Shown piece after piece: positions 22,637-34,481 of a stretch of DNA of 64,000 nucleotides (positions within the stretch are counted from its first letter, which is position 1; each line of letters opens with the position of its first letter). Source of the stretch: Photorhabdus khanii NC19 (GTDB lineage Bacteria; Pseudomonadota; Gammaproteobacteria; Enterobacterales; Enterobacteriaceae); NCBI RefSeq assembly GCF_000517265.1, contig NZ_AYSJ01000002.1:53119-117118 (forward strand), in the 5' to 3' direction. The translations under genes were made by a program, and so were the position numbers. The notes below the pieces were generated by a model. It did not search any database and was not told where the DNA came from. It worked only from the letters and a program-made list of their open reading frames with translations.

Positions 22637-23533
22637 ATGAGCAAAGAACGAGCGCTTACACTGGAATCTCTACGGGTCATGGATGCGATTGACCGGCGGG
22701 GAAGTTTTGCTGCGGCAGCTGATGAGCTTGGCCGTGTTCCTTCTGCACTTAGCTATACGATGCAAAAACTGGAAGAGGAGCTGGATGTGGTGCTGTTTGA
22801 CCGTTCGGGTCACAGAACCAAATTCACCAATGTTGGCCGTATGTTGCTTGAGCGTGGACGTCAATTGCTTGAAGCTGCGGATAAATTAACCGCCGACGCA
22901 GAGGCATTAGCGCGTGGCTGGGAAACTCACCTGACAATCGTTTGTGAGGCATTGGTCCCTGCTTCTTCATTGTTCCCATTGGTGGGTAAACTTGTTCAGA
23001 AATCGAATACTCAGCTCTCTTTATTGACTGAGGTCTTGGCTGGTGCATGGGAGCGGTTGGAAACTGGACGGGCGGATATTGTTATTGCGCCAGATATGCA
23101 TTTCCGTGCATCGGCAGAAGTGAATTCACGTCAGCTTTACAGCATTACCAATGTTTATGTCGCCAGCCCTGATCATCCTATTCATCAAGAACCGGAGCCT
23201 TTGTCTGATGTTACGAGGGTGAAGTACCGTGGTATTGCTGTGGCGGATACAGCAAGGGAGCGCCCGGTATTGACGGTTCAGTTATTAGATAAGCAACAAC
23301 GTTTAACGGTGAGTTCGCTAGAAGAGAAACGTCGGGCTCTTTTGGCCGGGTTAGGGGTTGCCACTATGCCTTATCCTATGGTGGAGCAAGATATTACGGC
23401 GGGTCGTTTACGGGTGATTAGCTCTGAATACAGCCACGAGACAAATGTCATTATGGCATGGCGACGAGACAGTATGGGGGAAGCTAAATCTTGGTGTTTG
23501 CGGGAAATCCCTAAATTATTTGCTAACCGCTAA
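22637..23533 (+). CDS. yhaJ: LysR-type transcriptional regulator, YhaJ-like
   Basis: The 298-aa protein has the LysR N-terminal winged helix-turn-helix (about residues 7-65, with RRGSFAAAADELGRVPSALSYTMQKLEEEL pattern, written here in part) and a periplasmic-binding-protein-like effector domain (about 92-295). E. coli YhaJ senses aromatic compounds and activates yhaK. The divergent arrangement with a pirin gene, 110 nt apart, supports the same regulatory pair. Closed by a terminator at 23544-23580. Confidence 0.85.
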   Translation: MSKERALTLESLRVMDAIDRRGSFAAAADELGRVPSALSYTMQKLEEELDVVLFDRSGHRTKFTNVGRMLLERGRQLLEAADKLTADAEALARGWETHLTIVCEALVPASSLFPLVGKLVQKSNTQLSLLTEVLAGAWERLETGRADIVIAPDMHFRASAEVNSRQLYSITNVYVASPDHPIHQEPEPLSDVTRVKYRGIAVADTARERPVLTVQLLDKQQRLTVSSLEEKRRALLAGLGVATMPYPMVEQDITAGRLRVISSEYSHETNVIMAWRRDSMGEAKSWCLREIPKLFANR

Positions 23534-23543
23534 GATAGATGAA

Positions 23544-23580
23544 AAAGCCGGAAAAATTCGCCAAGATCTTCCGGCTTTAT
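23544..23580 (+). terminator. Intrinsic terminator of yhaJ
   Basis: A 10-bp stem (AAAGCCGGAA / TTCCGGCTTT) closes a 15-nt loop and ends in a T-rich tail. Confidence 0.75.
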
Positions 23581-24409
23581 TATCTACTGTGAGAATATTC
23601 TTGTCAGGCCAGAATGACATTATTTTATTATTAGTATGATATGGGGTATTTTAAATATAGTAGTTATAAGAACCTGTTATTCTCGGTGTTGATTTTTTAA
23701 CTTACGGATAAGTTAATAATGTAGTGCGATTGAATGGTAATTTGGCTGGTTTATTTCCATACTCTACATTTAGGAATCTAAAGTAGATTATCCATGGTTT
23801 TATAGGTGATGTGGAATTAAATGTAGTAATGAGATGGTATTTATTAAGACAAGTAGATTAAATAGAGAGTTTGATAATTAAAGGTAAAGAGTGATTATAA
23901 GGTTTAATAATGAAAAATTTGTATTATTACGGTTAATGATCATTCCATTTTAATGGGGGGTGTGGTTGTTTTTTAAATTAAATCAATTTGTTGTATTGTG
24001 GTAATTCGGTTTTTAAACTGCTTATAGACCGTTAATTATAAGGAAAATAAAGTTTTTATCTGGTTATATTAAAGGGTGGGAAATGTATAAGGTTATTGGT
24101 GATGAATTTTTATGAAAATATATTTTCTATTATATGAGTTGATTGCGTTTTTTATTGTTGTCATTAATGCTTTGGGAAATATATAATATTTTATCGAAGC
24201 TGGCATGTTTTAATATTTAATAAGAATTGGCTCTATTGATTAAATAAAGCAAACCGAAAAATCTATTAGATTTTCCGGCTAGCTATTTATCTTGAAACTT
24301 AATATGAGATCGTTATCTGATAATATAGTTGAGAAAAGTGGGAGTTTGATGGTTTTACTCTTTACCTAAAACTGTTATTTCTTAGATTCAGAATAGCAAC
24401 AGCAATATA
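23581..24409. other. Long AT-rich gene-free stretch
   Basis: About 830 bases between yhaJ and the DoxX gene contain no open frame of note on either strand. Composition is very AT-rich. A hairpin-like CCGAAAAATC...GATTTTCCGG sits near 24254-24282 and could be a terminator relic. It probably marks a place where genes have been lost. Confidence 0.6.
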
Positions 24410-24805
24410 TTACCAGTTTTTATTCATCAAGCGGTCAATACTGAATTTACCTGGACCGATGATAGCCAGTAACAGGTAGCCACCGCCGATAGTCAGGTTT
24501 TTTAGGAATATAGTCTGGTTCATGCCTTCAGCAAAATTGCTGTGGAAAAGCAAGGCAGTCAGAATACAGAAACCAAAAGTAAATAGTGCTGTTGTACGGG
24601 TCAAGAAACCGAACAGAACGGCTAGGCCGCCACCCAGTTCAAGTAAGATAGTCAGCGGTAATAAAAAGCCAGGAACCCTCATCGCTTCCATATATTGTTG
24701 AGTGTCAACATAGGCATCGCCTAATTTTCCATAACCTGCAACGATAAACAGGATTGACATTAAAATACGGGCTAATAGCAAGGTTCTATCTTCAAATTTT
24801 TTCAT
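24410..24805 (-). CDS. yqjF: DoxX-family inner-membrane protein, YqjF-like
   Basis: The 131-aa protein has four membrane helices (about residues 7-24, 45-66, 68-92 and 103-120) in the DoxX/DoxD pattern, with the SILFIVAGYGKL start, the GGGLAVLFGFLTR middle segment and the polar NLTIGGGYLLLA end. E. coli YqjF is of this family; its function is not settled. The start at 24805 has a TGGAG site 6 nt upstream. It lies near yqjK-E-D, as in E. coli, where yqjF follows them on the same strand. Confidence 0.82.
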   Translation of the reverse strand: MKKFEDRTLLLARILMSILFIVAGYGKLGDAYVDTQQYMEAMRVPGFLLPLTILLELGGGLAVLFGFLTRTTALFTFGFCILTALLFHSNFAEGMNQTIFLKNLTIGGGYLLLAIIGPGKFSIDRLMNKNW

Positions 24806-25009
24806 TAACAACTCCAGGGATACAGGTAAAGTAGTGATGATTAGTCGGTACTAACTTGAGATAGCACAATTTGCTAATCATTATCGAATGGAATGTATAC
24901 TAAAGAGAGAAGAGCTTAGTTGTAAGCAAGGATTATTAACAATTTTATACAAATTTTTTGAACATAAATAATATGGTTGATAATCAATGAAATGTATTAT
25001 TAAGAATTA

Positions 25010-25282
25010 TTACTTCTTCCTTTTCAGTACCTTCAATTTACCAATGACTCGGCGGGTCCAACGATAGAATTTCACTGGGTGACGAAGGCCATATGAAGAA
25101 ATGGTGCTGGCTCCGAGTAGCAGATAAGGTTTTAGTGAAAAAAGCTTTTGCCAGCCTTTGTCATAAGGCTCGGTGATATTTCGCCAGTGTTGAGTATCAT
25201 TAGAAAGTATCAGTCGTTGTAACTGGATATTTTTGAGCAACTGCTGTTTTTTCAGTTTTCTTTTTTGGCTCTGTTTACTCAT
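25010..25282 (-). CDS. yqjK: YqjK-like protein
   Basis: The 90-aa product is very basic and starts SKQSQKRKLKKQQLL, a pattern of the YqjK family, with one possible membrane-associated segment around residues 53-65. Its ATG overlaps the end of yqjE (ATGAGTAA), so translation is coupled. It is the last gene of the yqjD-yqjE-yqjK operon. Function unknown. The upstream in-frame start at 25312 would lie inside yqjE and lacks support. Confidence 0.8.
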   Translation of the reverse strand: MSKQSQKRKLKKQQLLKNIQLQRLILSNDTQHWRNITEPYDKGWQKLFSLKPYLLLGASTISSYGLRHPVKFYRWTRRVIGKLKVLKRKK

Positions 25283-25676
25283 TACTGTGATCCTCCAGCA
25301 TCTCTCTATCAACCTTTAATTGCTCGCGGGTTGCGTTGAGTAATGTTGAATTACGGGATTTCTTGATGGTCCATATCAGGCCAATGAGCGCCAGGGTCAG
25401 TAAAGTACCTGTAGTGATAGCTAATGCAGTAAGACGCCAGGCTGGATCAACAGCCCAAAAAACCAGAACAAGCAAACACATCAGACCAAAAGCGGTAAAC
25501 AGTAATGTCAGACCGACCATTAATATCAGTTGTATCAGGGTTGCTTTCTCCTTTTCCAGTTCTACAACGATCAGTTGTAAGCGGGTTTCTACCATCCCGA
25601 TAATGATGGTGGCAATGCGTTGAAGAGAATCAAGGACCCCTTTACCGGGGCCTTGAGATTTGGATGGGTGGTTCAT
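25275..25676 (-). CDS. yqjE: YqjE, DUF1469 holin-superfamily membrane protein
   Basis: The 133-aa protein has an amphipathic N-terminal part and two strong membrane helices (about residues 49-70 and 77-101), the DUF1469/phage-holin-III-like layout of YqjE. The ATG at 25676 follows yqjD by one base, and yqjK overlaps its stop, so the three are one operon. Role unknown; its partner YqjD binds ribosomes at the inner membrane in E. coli. Confidence 0.85.
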   Translation of the reverse strand: MNHPSKSQGPGKGVLDSLQRIATIIIGMVETRLQLIVVELEKEKATLIQLILMVGLTLLFTAFGLMCLLVLVFWAVDPAWRLTALAITTGTLLTLALIGLIWTIKKSRNSTLLNATREQLKVDREMLEDHSNE

Positions 25677-25677
25677 A

Positions 25678-25983
25678 TTAGCGTTTAGCCAATAATACAC
25701 CTAATACGACAGCTGCTACTGCACCGATGCCGATACTTGTCCACGGTTTGTCGTGAACGTAATCATCAACATGACGAGCCATCTCTTTAGTTTGCATAAC
25801 GACTTTATCACTGACAGTGCCAAGTTTCATGCGAGTTTCTTCGAGCAGGCTTTCTACTTTGCTGCGGATTTTTTCCAGTTCGGTATCGGATTTATCACCG
25901 GAATTTTTGATCACTTCCTCTAGTGTTTTCGAGAGGGATTTTAATTCAATGCGCAAGTCTTCAGCAGTTTTGTTATGTACCAT
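25678..25983 (-). CDS. yqjD: YqjD/ElaB-type ribosome-associated membrane protein (DUF883)
   Basis: The 101-aa protein is a long helical, charged polypeptide (about residues 5-75) ending in a glycine-rich C-terminal membrane anchor (DKPWTSIGIGAVAAVVLGVLLAKR pattern, residues 78-101). This is the C-tail-anchored YqjD/ElaB/YgaM design. In E. coli YqjD attaches to stationary-phase ribosomes and brings them to the membrane. First gene of the yqjD-E-K operon, with an AAGGAG ribosome-binding site. Confidence 0.9.
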   Translation of the reverse strand: MVHNKTAEDLRIELKSLSKTLEEVIKNSGDKSDTELEKIRSKVESLLEETRMKLGTVSDKVVMQTKEMARHVDDYVHDKPWTSIGIGAVAAVVLGVLLAKR

Positions 25984-26174
25984 GTAAATACTCCTTATGT
26001 AGGTGTGTATATTTGACTTAGTCAGTCGATTTTCCAGAGGCTGGAAAAGACTATCCTTAAATATAGCTTATATTTTAGAAGGTGAATGAAAAACATTAGC
26101 GTTATTTCACTGTTCTGCCGCAAACGATACTTTTGTTTGCGGCAGAGGAGGATTTAAGAATTTTTCAGAGTAAA

Positions 26175-26846
26175 CTACTTTTTTTGAGGGGATTGGCAAG
26201 TTTTTTTACGTAATACAACTAACAAACTGCCGCTAAAACCAATAATTAGTAAAGCAAGTGGCAGCAATATCAGGAAATTCATTACCAGATCTTCATACTG
26301 ACGGAAAATGGGGGTTTTACCGAGCGCATAGCCCAGAGAGGTCAGGATAACGACCCACAAGAAGCCACTGAGCCAGTTAAAAAACTGGAAACGACTATTT
26401 TGCAGACCCGTCAGGCCTGCAAGTGTTGGCAGCAGGGTTCTTATGAATGCGAGGAAGCGGCCGATAAGTAAAGCGGACAGGCCGTGGCGGTGAAAAAGAC
26501 TGTAAGCTCTTTGGTGATAATGAGCCGGTAAGTGAGAGAGCCAACCTTGTACTATTCTGGTATTTCCTAACCATTTCCCCTGTAGATAACCGACCCAGCA
26601 ACCTAAGCTTGCTCCGGTGGTTAATATAACAAGCGTTACAGGGAAACTCATTGCACCTTTGGCAATTAATACTCCAACCAATATAAGCAAACTGTCTCCA
26701 GGTAAAAATGCCGCAGGAAGCAGGCCATTTTCAAGGAAGAGGATCAAGAATAGCATGATATAAATGGCCCATAGTAGGGATGGATTGGCCAGAGTTTCAT
26801 AATCCTGGTGCCAAAGTGCATATATAAGTTCTTTTACTATTTCCAT
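26175..26846 (-). CDS. yqjA: YqjA, DedA-family membrane protein
   Basis: The 223-aa protein has the DedA fold with helices near residues 27-45, 52-74, 137-160 and 190-212, and the family motifs [11 protein letters not shown] (ELPPG-type loop), the [27 protein letters not shown] region with the key arginines, and the [13 protein letters not shown] end. YqjA is required for growth at alkaline pH in E. coli and acts with the lipid-flipping DedA group. The alkaline-induced alx gene lies next to it on the other strand. No mzrA follows it here. Confidence 0.93.
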   Translation of the reverse strand: MEIVKELIYALWHQDYETLANPSLLWAIYIMLFLILFLENGLLPAAFLPGDSLLILVGVLIAKGAMSFPVTLVILTTGASLGCWVGYLQGKWLGNTRIVQGWLSHLPAHYHQRAYSLFHRHGLSALLIGRFLAFIRTLLPTLAGLTGLQNSRFQFFNWLSGFLWVVILTSLGYALGKTPIFRQYEDLVMNFLILLPLALLIIGFSGSLLVVLRKKTCQSPQKK

Positions 26847-27210
26847 CAGGTGTTCCTAAAATGCCTTTGTTTGTTCATCCTGAAAGCATGGGGCTAAACT
26901 GATTAAACTGTATCCTGTTGTAGTTATTTGGCCGGTTATAACGCCTTTTCAATCTGTTGAAAGAGGCAAATGGCATGGCCTGCGACACTGTAACAAAATC
27001 AAGAGTGACTAAACAGAAAATTTTGGCGATCAATTGAACATTGATTGAAATAGAATAATAAACTTGTCTGATGAGATTAGTTTATTGGATTTTTAATTTA
27101 AATTAGTCGCTATTTTTTCACTGTTTTATTTGCGGTTTATTGGCTACTGCCTATGAGTCAATATTTTTGCCGTGGTAGATTGATTCTTGCGTGAATTTGA
27201 TTTACTTTTC

Positions 27211-27360
27211 ATCGCAGCAAAGGGGAGTAACTTCCTTGCCGGTTTATCGTCATTACGATGCAATAGCATCCGGTAGCCGGGCAACCTTGAACTGATACCT
27301 GGTGGTACATTTTCTGTGTTGTAAGTGAGACCTTGCCAGAAGGCGAGGGTTGCTTGCAAT
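27211..27360 (+). ncRNA. yybP-ykoY Mn2+/pH riboswitch (PRE element) of alx
   Basis: The region upstream of alx carries the hallmark pieces of the yybP-ykoY family: AAAGGGGAGTA at 27220, a GGTAGCCGGG segment in the middle and GTGAGACCTTGCC with GGCGAGG at the 3' side. In E. coli the same element, called PRE, controls alx in response to alkaline pH and manganese. It is followed by a terminator hairpin at 27396-27430 and then the alx ATG. Exact ends and pairing were not computed. Confidence 0.85.
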
Positions 27361-27395
27361 ACATCCATCTCCATTACGTGGGGAAGAAATATAGC

Positions 27396-27430
27396 AACGG
27401 CTGGCGTCTTCTGAGACTTCAGCCGTTTTT
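27396..27430 (+). terminator. Terminator/expression platform before alx
   Basis: An 8-bp stem (AACGGCTG / CAGCCGTT) followed by TTTTTG lies between the riboswitch and the alx ATG at 27450, 19 nt before the start. This fits a riboswitch-controlled attenuator. Confidence 0.75.
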
Positions 27431-27449
27431 GTTTATATAGAGAAAGAAA

Positions 27450-28412
27450 ATGAACTCAGTGGGTAGTCCTGTCTTATGGGGAAGTTTCGCCATTTTAATG
27501 ACGATTATGCTGTTGCTGGATCTATTCTTACAAGGGTGTAAGAAAGAGCAGGTAATGTCATTTCGTCAAGCCGCTGTCTGGAGCGTAATTTGGGTAAGTT
27601 TGTCGCTCTTATTTGCTTTAGGATTATGGTGGTATTTCAGAGAAACGGTGGGGGAAGCTGTTGCTAATAGTCAGGCAATGGCTTTTCTTACGGGTTATTT
27701 GCTTGAAAAAGCACTTGCTGTTGATAACGTGTTTGTCTGGCTGATGTTGTTCAGTTATTTTGCCATTCCGGCAAATTTGCAACGCCGGGTGCTCATTTAC
27801 GGTGTCTTCGGCGCAATTGTGCTGCGTACAGTGATGATCTTTGCAGGGAGCTGGCTGGTTTCTCAATTCAGTTGGATACTCTATCTGTTTGGACTCTTTC
27901 TGCTGGTTACCGGCGTTAAGATGGCGTTGGCAAAAGAGGATAATGCTCCGGTAGGTGATAAACCTTTTGTTCGTTGGTTAAGATCGCATATTCGTATGAC
28001 GGATAATCTGCACGGAGAACATTTTTTTATTAAAGAAAAGGGTTTGTTATATGCGACGCCATTGATCCTGGTTTTGATTATGGTTGAAATCAGCGACGTT
28101 ATTTTTGCTGTAGACAGCATTCCTGCTATTTTTGCAGTAACGACAGATCCTTTTATTGTTCTGACTTCTAACCTTTTCGCGATCTTAGGATTACGTGCAA
28201 TGTATTTCCTGCTGGCAGGTGTAGCAGAGAAATTCACAATGCTGAAATATGGTTTGTCAGTCATTCTGATATTTATCGGTATTAAGATGCTGTTAATGGA
28301 TGTTTATCATATTCCTATGGGCGTTTCTCTGGGAACTATTGCAAGTATTTTGACAATAACAATGATTATTAATGTTTGGGTAAATAAGTATAAAGCTAAA
28401 GAGATCCAGTAA
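27450..28412 (+). CDS. alx: Alx, TerC-family manganese exporter/pH-response membrane protein
   Basis: The 320-aa integral membrane protein belongs to the TerC family, with about nine helices. Conserved acidic membrane motifs are visible: [13 protein letters not shown] near residue 86 and [15 protein letters not shown] near residue 212. E. coli Alx (321 aa) is induced at high pH and moves manganese. The gene lies behind a yybP-ykoY riboswitch, which supports a role in Mn homeostasis. A terminator follows at 28437-28473. Confidence 0.94.
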   Translation: MNSVGSPVLWGSFAILMTIMLLLDLFLQGCKKEQVMSFRQAAVWSVIWVSLSLLFALGLWWYFRETVGEAVANSQAMAFLTGYLLEKALAVDNVFVWLMLFSYFAIPANLQRRVLIYGVFGAIVLRTVMIFAGSWLVSQFSWILYLFGLFLLVTGVKMALAKEDNAPVGDKPFVRWLRSHIRMTDNLHGEHFFIKEKGLLYATPLILVLIMVEISDVIFAVDSIPAIFAVTTDPFIVLTSNLFAILGLRAMYFLLAGVAEKFTMLKYGLSVILIFIGIKMLLMDVYHIPMGVSLGTIASILTITMIINVWVNKYKAKEIQ

Positions 28413-28436
28413 TCAGGTAACTATTTTTTAACAGAT

Positions 28437-28473
28437 AACCCTATTTTCCTGAACAGGAATATAGGGTTTTTTC
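28437..28473 (+). terminator. Intrinsic terminator of alx
   Basis: A long stem (AACCCTAT-TTTCCTG against CAGGAA-TATAGGGTT, one or two imperfect pairs) with a short loop is followed by TTTTTT. Confidence 0.85.
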
Positions 28474-28701
28474 TGGTCTTAACTTACTGAAAAATGGTTA
28501 AACATAAAAACAAATAATTGTGCTTTGTAAATGTGTAAATTGCCATTTTGATCACATAAATGTGAATGTATTGTTAATAAGTGCTGACAAGGTTGTATAT
28601 TTTAACTGTTTCTGCTTTCCACCATTCTTGGTTTCCCTATACTGAGGCAGCAAACACAGAAAATACAGGTTCAGCAGAATTGTTAATAAAATGGGTCAGT
28701 T

Positions 28702-29949
28702 ATGGAAAAACAAAAGCGTGGTTTCGTGCATTACATTGCACAAGGGAGCCTGGTTAAACAGATTTTGGTAGGTTTAATTGCAGGGATACTATTAGCGTGG
28801 TTGGCACCTTCGGCTGCTAAGTCAGTCAGCTTGCTTGGGACGTTGTTCGTTGGTGCCTTGAAAGCGATAGCCCCGGTATTGGTATGGGTTCTGGTTATGT
28901 CTTCTATTGCTAACCATAAAGAAGGCCAGAAAACCAATATACGTCCAATTCTTGTTCTCTATATTCTGGGTACTTTTTCCGCCGCTTTAGTTGCCGTGGT
29001 CGGTAGCTCTATGTTTCCGTCACAACTGGTGCTGGTTGTAAATAATGCTCAGATGTCTCCTCCTGAAAACATTATGGAGGTAATGAAAGGGATATTGATT
29101 AATGTTGTCGATAATCCGGTGAATGCGTTACTGAATGGTAATTATGTCGGTATTCTTGCCTGGGCGATTGGTTTGGGTATCGTACTGCGTCACGCGAAAG
29201 ATTCAACTAAATCTCTGATTCATGATATGTCTGAAGCGGTTACTCAGGTTGTTCGGGTAGTCATCCGTTGTGCACCTGTTGGTATCTTCGGCCTGGTGTC
29301 TTCAACTATCGCAGAAACCGGTTTTAATACTTTGCTGGGATATGCCCAACTGCTGGTTGTGTTATTGGGTTGTATGCTGGTTATCGCATTCGTTGTAAAC
29401 CCGCTGATCGTTTACTGGAAAATTCGTCGTAACCCTTATCCACTGGTATTTGCTTGCTTGCGTGAAAGTGGCGTGACGGCATTTTTCACCCGCAGTTCGG
29501 CTGCGAATATTCCGGTGAATATGGCTATGTGCCGCCGTATGAATCTGCATGAAGATACTTATTCGGTTTCCATCCCGTTGGGGGCAACGATCAATATGGA
29601 GGGGGCTGCGGTGACTGTCCCGGTATTGACTCTGGCTGCGGTAAATACGCTTGGGATACCTGTTGACCTGCCTACGGCATTATTGTTAAGCGTGGTTTCT
29701 GCCATTTGTGCCTGTGGTTCTTCTGGTATCGCGGGCGGTTCCTTACTGTTGATCCCTTTGGCCTGTAGTATGTTCGGTATTTCCAATGAAATTGCTATGC
29801 AGGTTGTGGCAGTCGGTTTGGTTATCGGTGTATTGCAGGATTCGGCAGAAACCAGCTTGAATTCTTCTACCGATGTATTGTTCACCGCCGCTGTTTGTCA
29901 GGCTGAGGATGACCGTCTGGCATCGGATCAGCTAACTCGGCGTAATTGA
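28702..29949 (+). CDS. sstT: Serine/threonine:Na+ symporter SstT
   Basis: The 415-aa protein is a dicarboxylate/amino acid:cation symporter family member with 8 membrane helices and two re-entrant hairpins. Family motifs visible are the serine-rich [14 protein letters not shown] loop near residue 260 and the [19 protein letters not shown] region near 293-312. Length equals E. coli SstT (414 aa). It imports serine and threonine with sodium. It stands as a single gene with a 289-nt upstream region; a hairpin lies at 30010. Confidence 0.95.
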   Translation: MEKQKRGFVHYIAQGSLVKQILVGLIAGILLAWLAPSAAKSVSLLGTLFVGALKAIAPVLVWVLVMSSIANHKEGQKTNIRPILVLYILGTFSAALVAVVGSSMFPSQLVLVVNNAQMSPPENIMEVMKGILINVVDNPVNALLNGNYVGILAWAIGLGIVLRHAKDSTKSLIHDMSEAVTQVVRVVIRCAPVGIFGLVSSTIAETGFNTLLGYAQLLVVLLGCMLVIAFVVNPLIVYWKIRRNPYPLVFACLRESGVTAFFTRSSAANIPVNMAMCRRMNLHEDTYSVSIPLGATINMEGAAVTVPVLTLAAVNTLGIPVDLPTALLLSVVSAICACGSSGIAGGSLLLIPLACSMFGISNEIAMQVVAVGLVIGVLQDSAETSLNSSTDVLFTAAVCQAEDDRLASDQLTRRN

Positions 29950-30009
29950 TTGACTGAAGTTTTACAGTTGAAGTTAAAAAGGTAGTAATAGGTAAGAAGA
30001 ATAAAACAT

Positions 30010-30029
30010 CCGCGCCAGGAATGGCGCGG
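30010..30029. terminator. Stem-loop between sstT and fadH
   Basis: An 8-bp perfect stem (CCGCGCCA / TGGCGCGG) with a 4-nt loop and a TTTAAG tail lies between convergent genes; likely a bidirectional terminator. It resembles the hairpin at 16819. Confidence 0.6.
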
Positions 30030-30081
30030 TTTAAGTGTTTATGCATCTTTACGGTTTGCTTGTGACTGCCATTATTTATTA

Positions 30082-32202
<2,121 letters not shown>

Positions 32203-32362
32203 TCAAATCTAGACGGAATAAGGTTAATTGGGAAAAAAATGTTAAACGAATGTGATGTGTATCATAAAATCTCTCTCAGTCATAAAGTTGATAAGCAAAG
32301 GGGGTGGGAGGATAGGATAGTGTCTTCTATTCTTAACTTATTTATTAACGCCAACGAGTATT

Positions 32363-32962
32363 ATGAAAAAACAGATGACTGAATGGGTAACTCTGGAAGG
32401 GAAAGGGGTTATTCTTGAACCTTTGACGCACCAGCGGCATGATGAATTTGTACGGGCAATTGAAGAGGGTGAGCTACATAGATTGTGGTACACCAACATT
32501 CCTTCACCGGCTGATCTGAGTAAAGAGATTGATCGCCGTTTATTTTTGTATGAGAGAGGCACCATGCTGCCTTTTGCTGTTGTTGACCACCGGACAGGCA
32601 AAGCAGTTGGAATGACTACTTATATGAATATTGATTCTCATGCCCGCCGGATGGAAATCGGTTCTACCTGGTATGCGCGTTATGTCCAGCGGACACATAT
32701 CAATACAGAAGCGAAGTATCTGCTATTAAAATATGCTTTTGAGGAATTGGGTTGCATCGCCGTAGAATTTCGTACTCATTTTCTTAATCATCAGAGCCGC
32801 AAAGCGATAGAACGGCTGGGTGCGAAACTTGATGGAGTTTTGCGGAGTCATACTTTATCTAAAGATGGTAGTGTCAGGGATACTTGTGTTTATAGCATTA
32901 TCAATTGTGAATGGTCTGCGGTTAAAAGCCATCTTGAATGGCAAATGATTAAACCAAGATAG
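32363..32962 (+). CDS. GNAT-family acetyltransferase (RimJ/RimL-like)
   Basis: The 199-aa protein fits the RimJ/RimL branch of GNAT acetyltransferases: the start GVILEPLTHQRHDEF, the strand pair with VVDHRTGKAVGMTTYM and EIGSTWYA, and the late GCIAVEFRTHFLNHQSRKAIERLGA segment typical of acetyl-CoA binding in this group. The substrate cannot be told from sequence; relatives act on protein N-termini or small amines. It is a single gene, convergent with the virK-like gene through a hairpin at 32976. Confidence 0.85.
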   Translation: MKKQMTEWVTLEGKGVILEPLTHQRHDEFVRAIEEGELHRLWYTNIPSPADLSKEIDRRLFLYERGTMLPFAVVDHRTGKAVGMTTYMNIDSHARRMEIGSTWYARYVQRTHINTEAKYLLLKYAFEELGCIAVEFRTHFLNHQSRKAIERLGAKLDGVLRSHTLSKDGSVRDTCVYSIINCEWSAVKSHLEWQMIKPR

Positions 32963-32975
32963 AAGCCATTTTAAG

Positions 32976-33008
32976 ATCAGGCTATACCACACTGAGTGGT
33001 GGCCTGAT
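32976..33008. terminator. Stem-loop between convergent genes
   Basis: A two-part stem (ATCAGGC / GCCTGAT outside, ACCAC / GTGGT inside) separates the acetyltransferase and virK-like genes; probably a shared bidirectional terminator. Confidence 0.6.
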
Positions 33009-33021
33009 TCTGAATCCTGAT

Positions 33022-33957
33022 TTAATTTGAAGGCAGAGAATCCCGTATTCCATTATCCAGTTCATCCAGTAATTGATAACGGCGACGATATTCAGCTCGC
33101 TTCTTACTGGCGATATCTTCAAGAGATTTTCTTGCAATGGCTAATGGCAGATGGAAATCTTTATTTTTTCCCCTTGCTCCACCTAATGATTCCCAGAAAG
33201 AATCGTAATCAGCAACTAATTTGTCTTTCTTTTTATGCCAATAGCGCAGGCTTTTATAGATGTGTGTATCATTGCTGGCAGCCAGAATTTGCTGACAACC
33301 AAAATGGGCAGCAAAACGGCAAACAGATTCAAGCAGTAAACGTTTTGGAAATAATCCATAACAATCTTTCGTGGCATTACGGATAATTTCAAGGGTCGTA
33401 TCTTCTTTAGAACCTTGTAGCCCACCAATAAATAGTGTTTTTTTGCCGGCAATCGTCAGCAGTGTAAAGGCACATCTTGCCAGAGTTTTATTATCTTCTG
33501 TCCCAATAAATAAGGTAAGCTCACCCTCTTTGTTAAAACAGTCCATGGAATCTACAAAAATAGTATAAGTTTCACTCTTACCATTGATAACCGCTAATGG
33601 ATATGCATTGGAACAAAATATTTTATTAATAATAGACTTATTTAGCCCGGTAAATAACAACTGATAATGTTCATTTATTGCGCGCAACGTTTGCCCTTTG
33701 TTGAAGTTAATACTCAGATAAGGGCGATGTAGTTTAGAAGGCAAACAAGGTTGTTTCTTCAAGATATCCAGATAAAACGGTGTATTAACTATCTGGTTTA
33801 ATAGTTTTAGCGTCGATATTGGCATCAGAGCGCTACGCAAAGCAAACTTAGTGCGATTCTGTGCAGAATACCAGTGGGGACTGGGGCTGATTTTTTTTCC
33901 GACTAAATCTGTGAACAGTCGAATGCCTGAGCTAGCGGGTTGATACATATATTTCAT
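33022..33957 (-). CDS. VirK/YbjX-family protein (DUF535)
   Basis: The 311-aa product matches the VirK/YbjX family in length and in the segments PYLSINFNKGQTLRAINEHY (about 78-97) and the C-terminal YDSFWESLGG plus KSLEDIASKKRAEYRRRYQLLD (parts quoted). Family members in Shigella and Salmonella affect virulence-protein expression or resistance to antimicrobial peptides; the biochemical role is unknown. It is basic, with no signal peptide. Upstream lies a long AT-rich region, which may hold environmental control. Confidence 0.85.
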   Translation of the reverse strand: MKYMYQPASSGIRLFTDLVGKKISPSPHWYSAQNRTKFALRSALMPISTLKLLNQIVNTPFYLDILKKQPCLPSKLHRPYLSINFNKGQTLRAINEHYQLLFTGLNKSIINKIFCSNAYPLAVINGKSETYTIFVDSMDCFNKEGELTLFIGTEDNKTLARCAFTLLTIAGKKTLFIGGLQGSKEDTTLEIIRNATKDCYGLFPKRLLLESVCRFAAHFGCQQILAASNDTHIYKSLRYWHKKKDKLVADYDSFWESLGGARGKNKDFHLPLAIARKSLEDIASKKRAEYRRRYQLLDELDNGIRDSLPSN

Positions 33958-34481
33958 TTCTTTAATCTAGTTCTAAAAAACACAGGAGGGAAGATGGTTT
34001 AAACTCCCTGAGTATACTCCTTTGGTATTAAACGGTACTTCAACAGATGTCTCTTTGTGTTTTTTTAAGATAAAAAAACAATGATTTTTTAATAAATTTT
34101 TAGCAATTAATAATATTTTTCTTGTTTGGTATTTGTTTAGTCTTCTGCGACGCTTTTTAGTTGTGAAAGTATGTTAAAGAATATGGAAGGAGTGGTTATG
34201 ATCTGATACGTGCTCTGTAACAAATTTAGCAGGTTAGTATTGGTTGTAAATAAATCATATTGGATATGTTCGTTTTGGAATTAGTTTAATTATTAGAAAA
34301 ATTAATGTTAATTATTTGGTGTTTGTTATTAACATCATAATGAGATGGCTGGATGATTTCATGTTTTATTATTTATATCATTTTAATATGAAATTAATTT
34401 GACACTTACAGGGTATGTATTTCGATTTTATGATTGATTAATATTTATGTTTTATCTTACTTCACAGAAAGGTCATTAATA
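33958..34481. other. AT-rich intergenic region between virK-like gene and idi
   Basis: These 524 bases hold no convincing gene. They separate the divergent virK-like and idi genes and must contain both promoters. The DNA is strongly AT-rich, a composition typical of H-NS-bound regions. No RNA motif was recognised. Confidence 0.6.

Noticed and set aside
27144..27374. 76-codon minus-strand frame upstream of alx
   Set aside because: It lies across the alx riboswitch on the other strand; the RNA motif explains the sequence.
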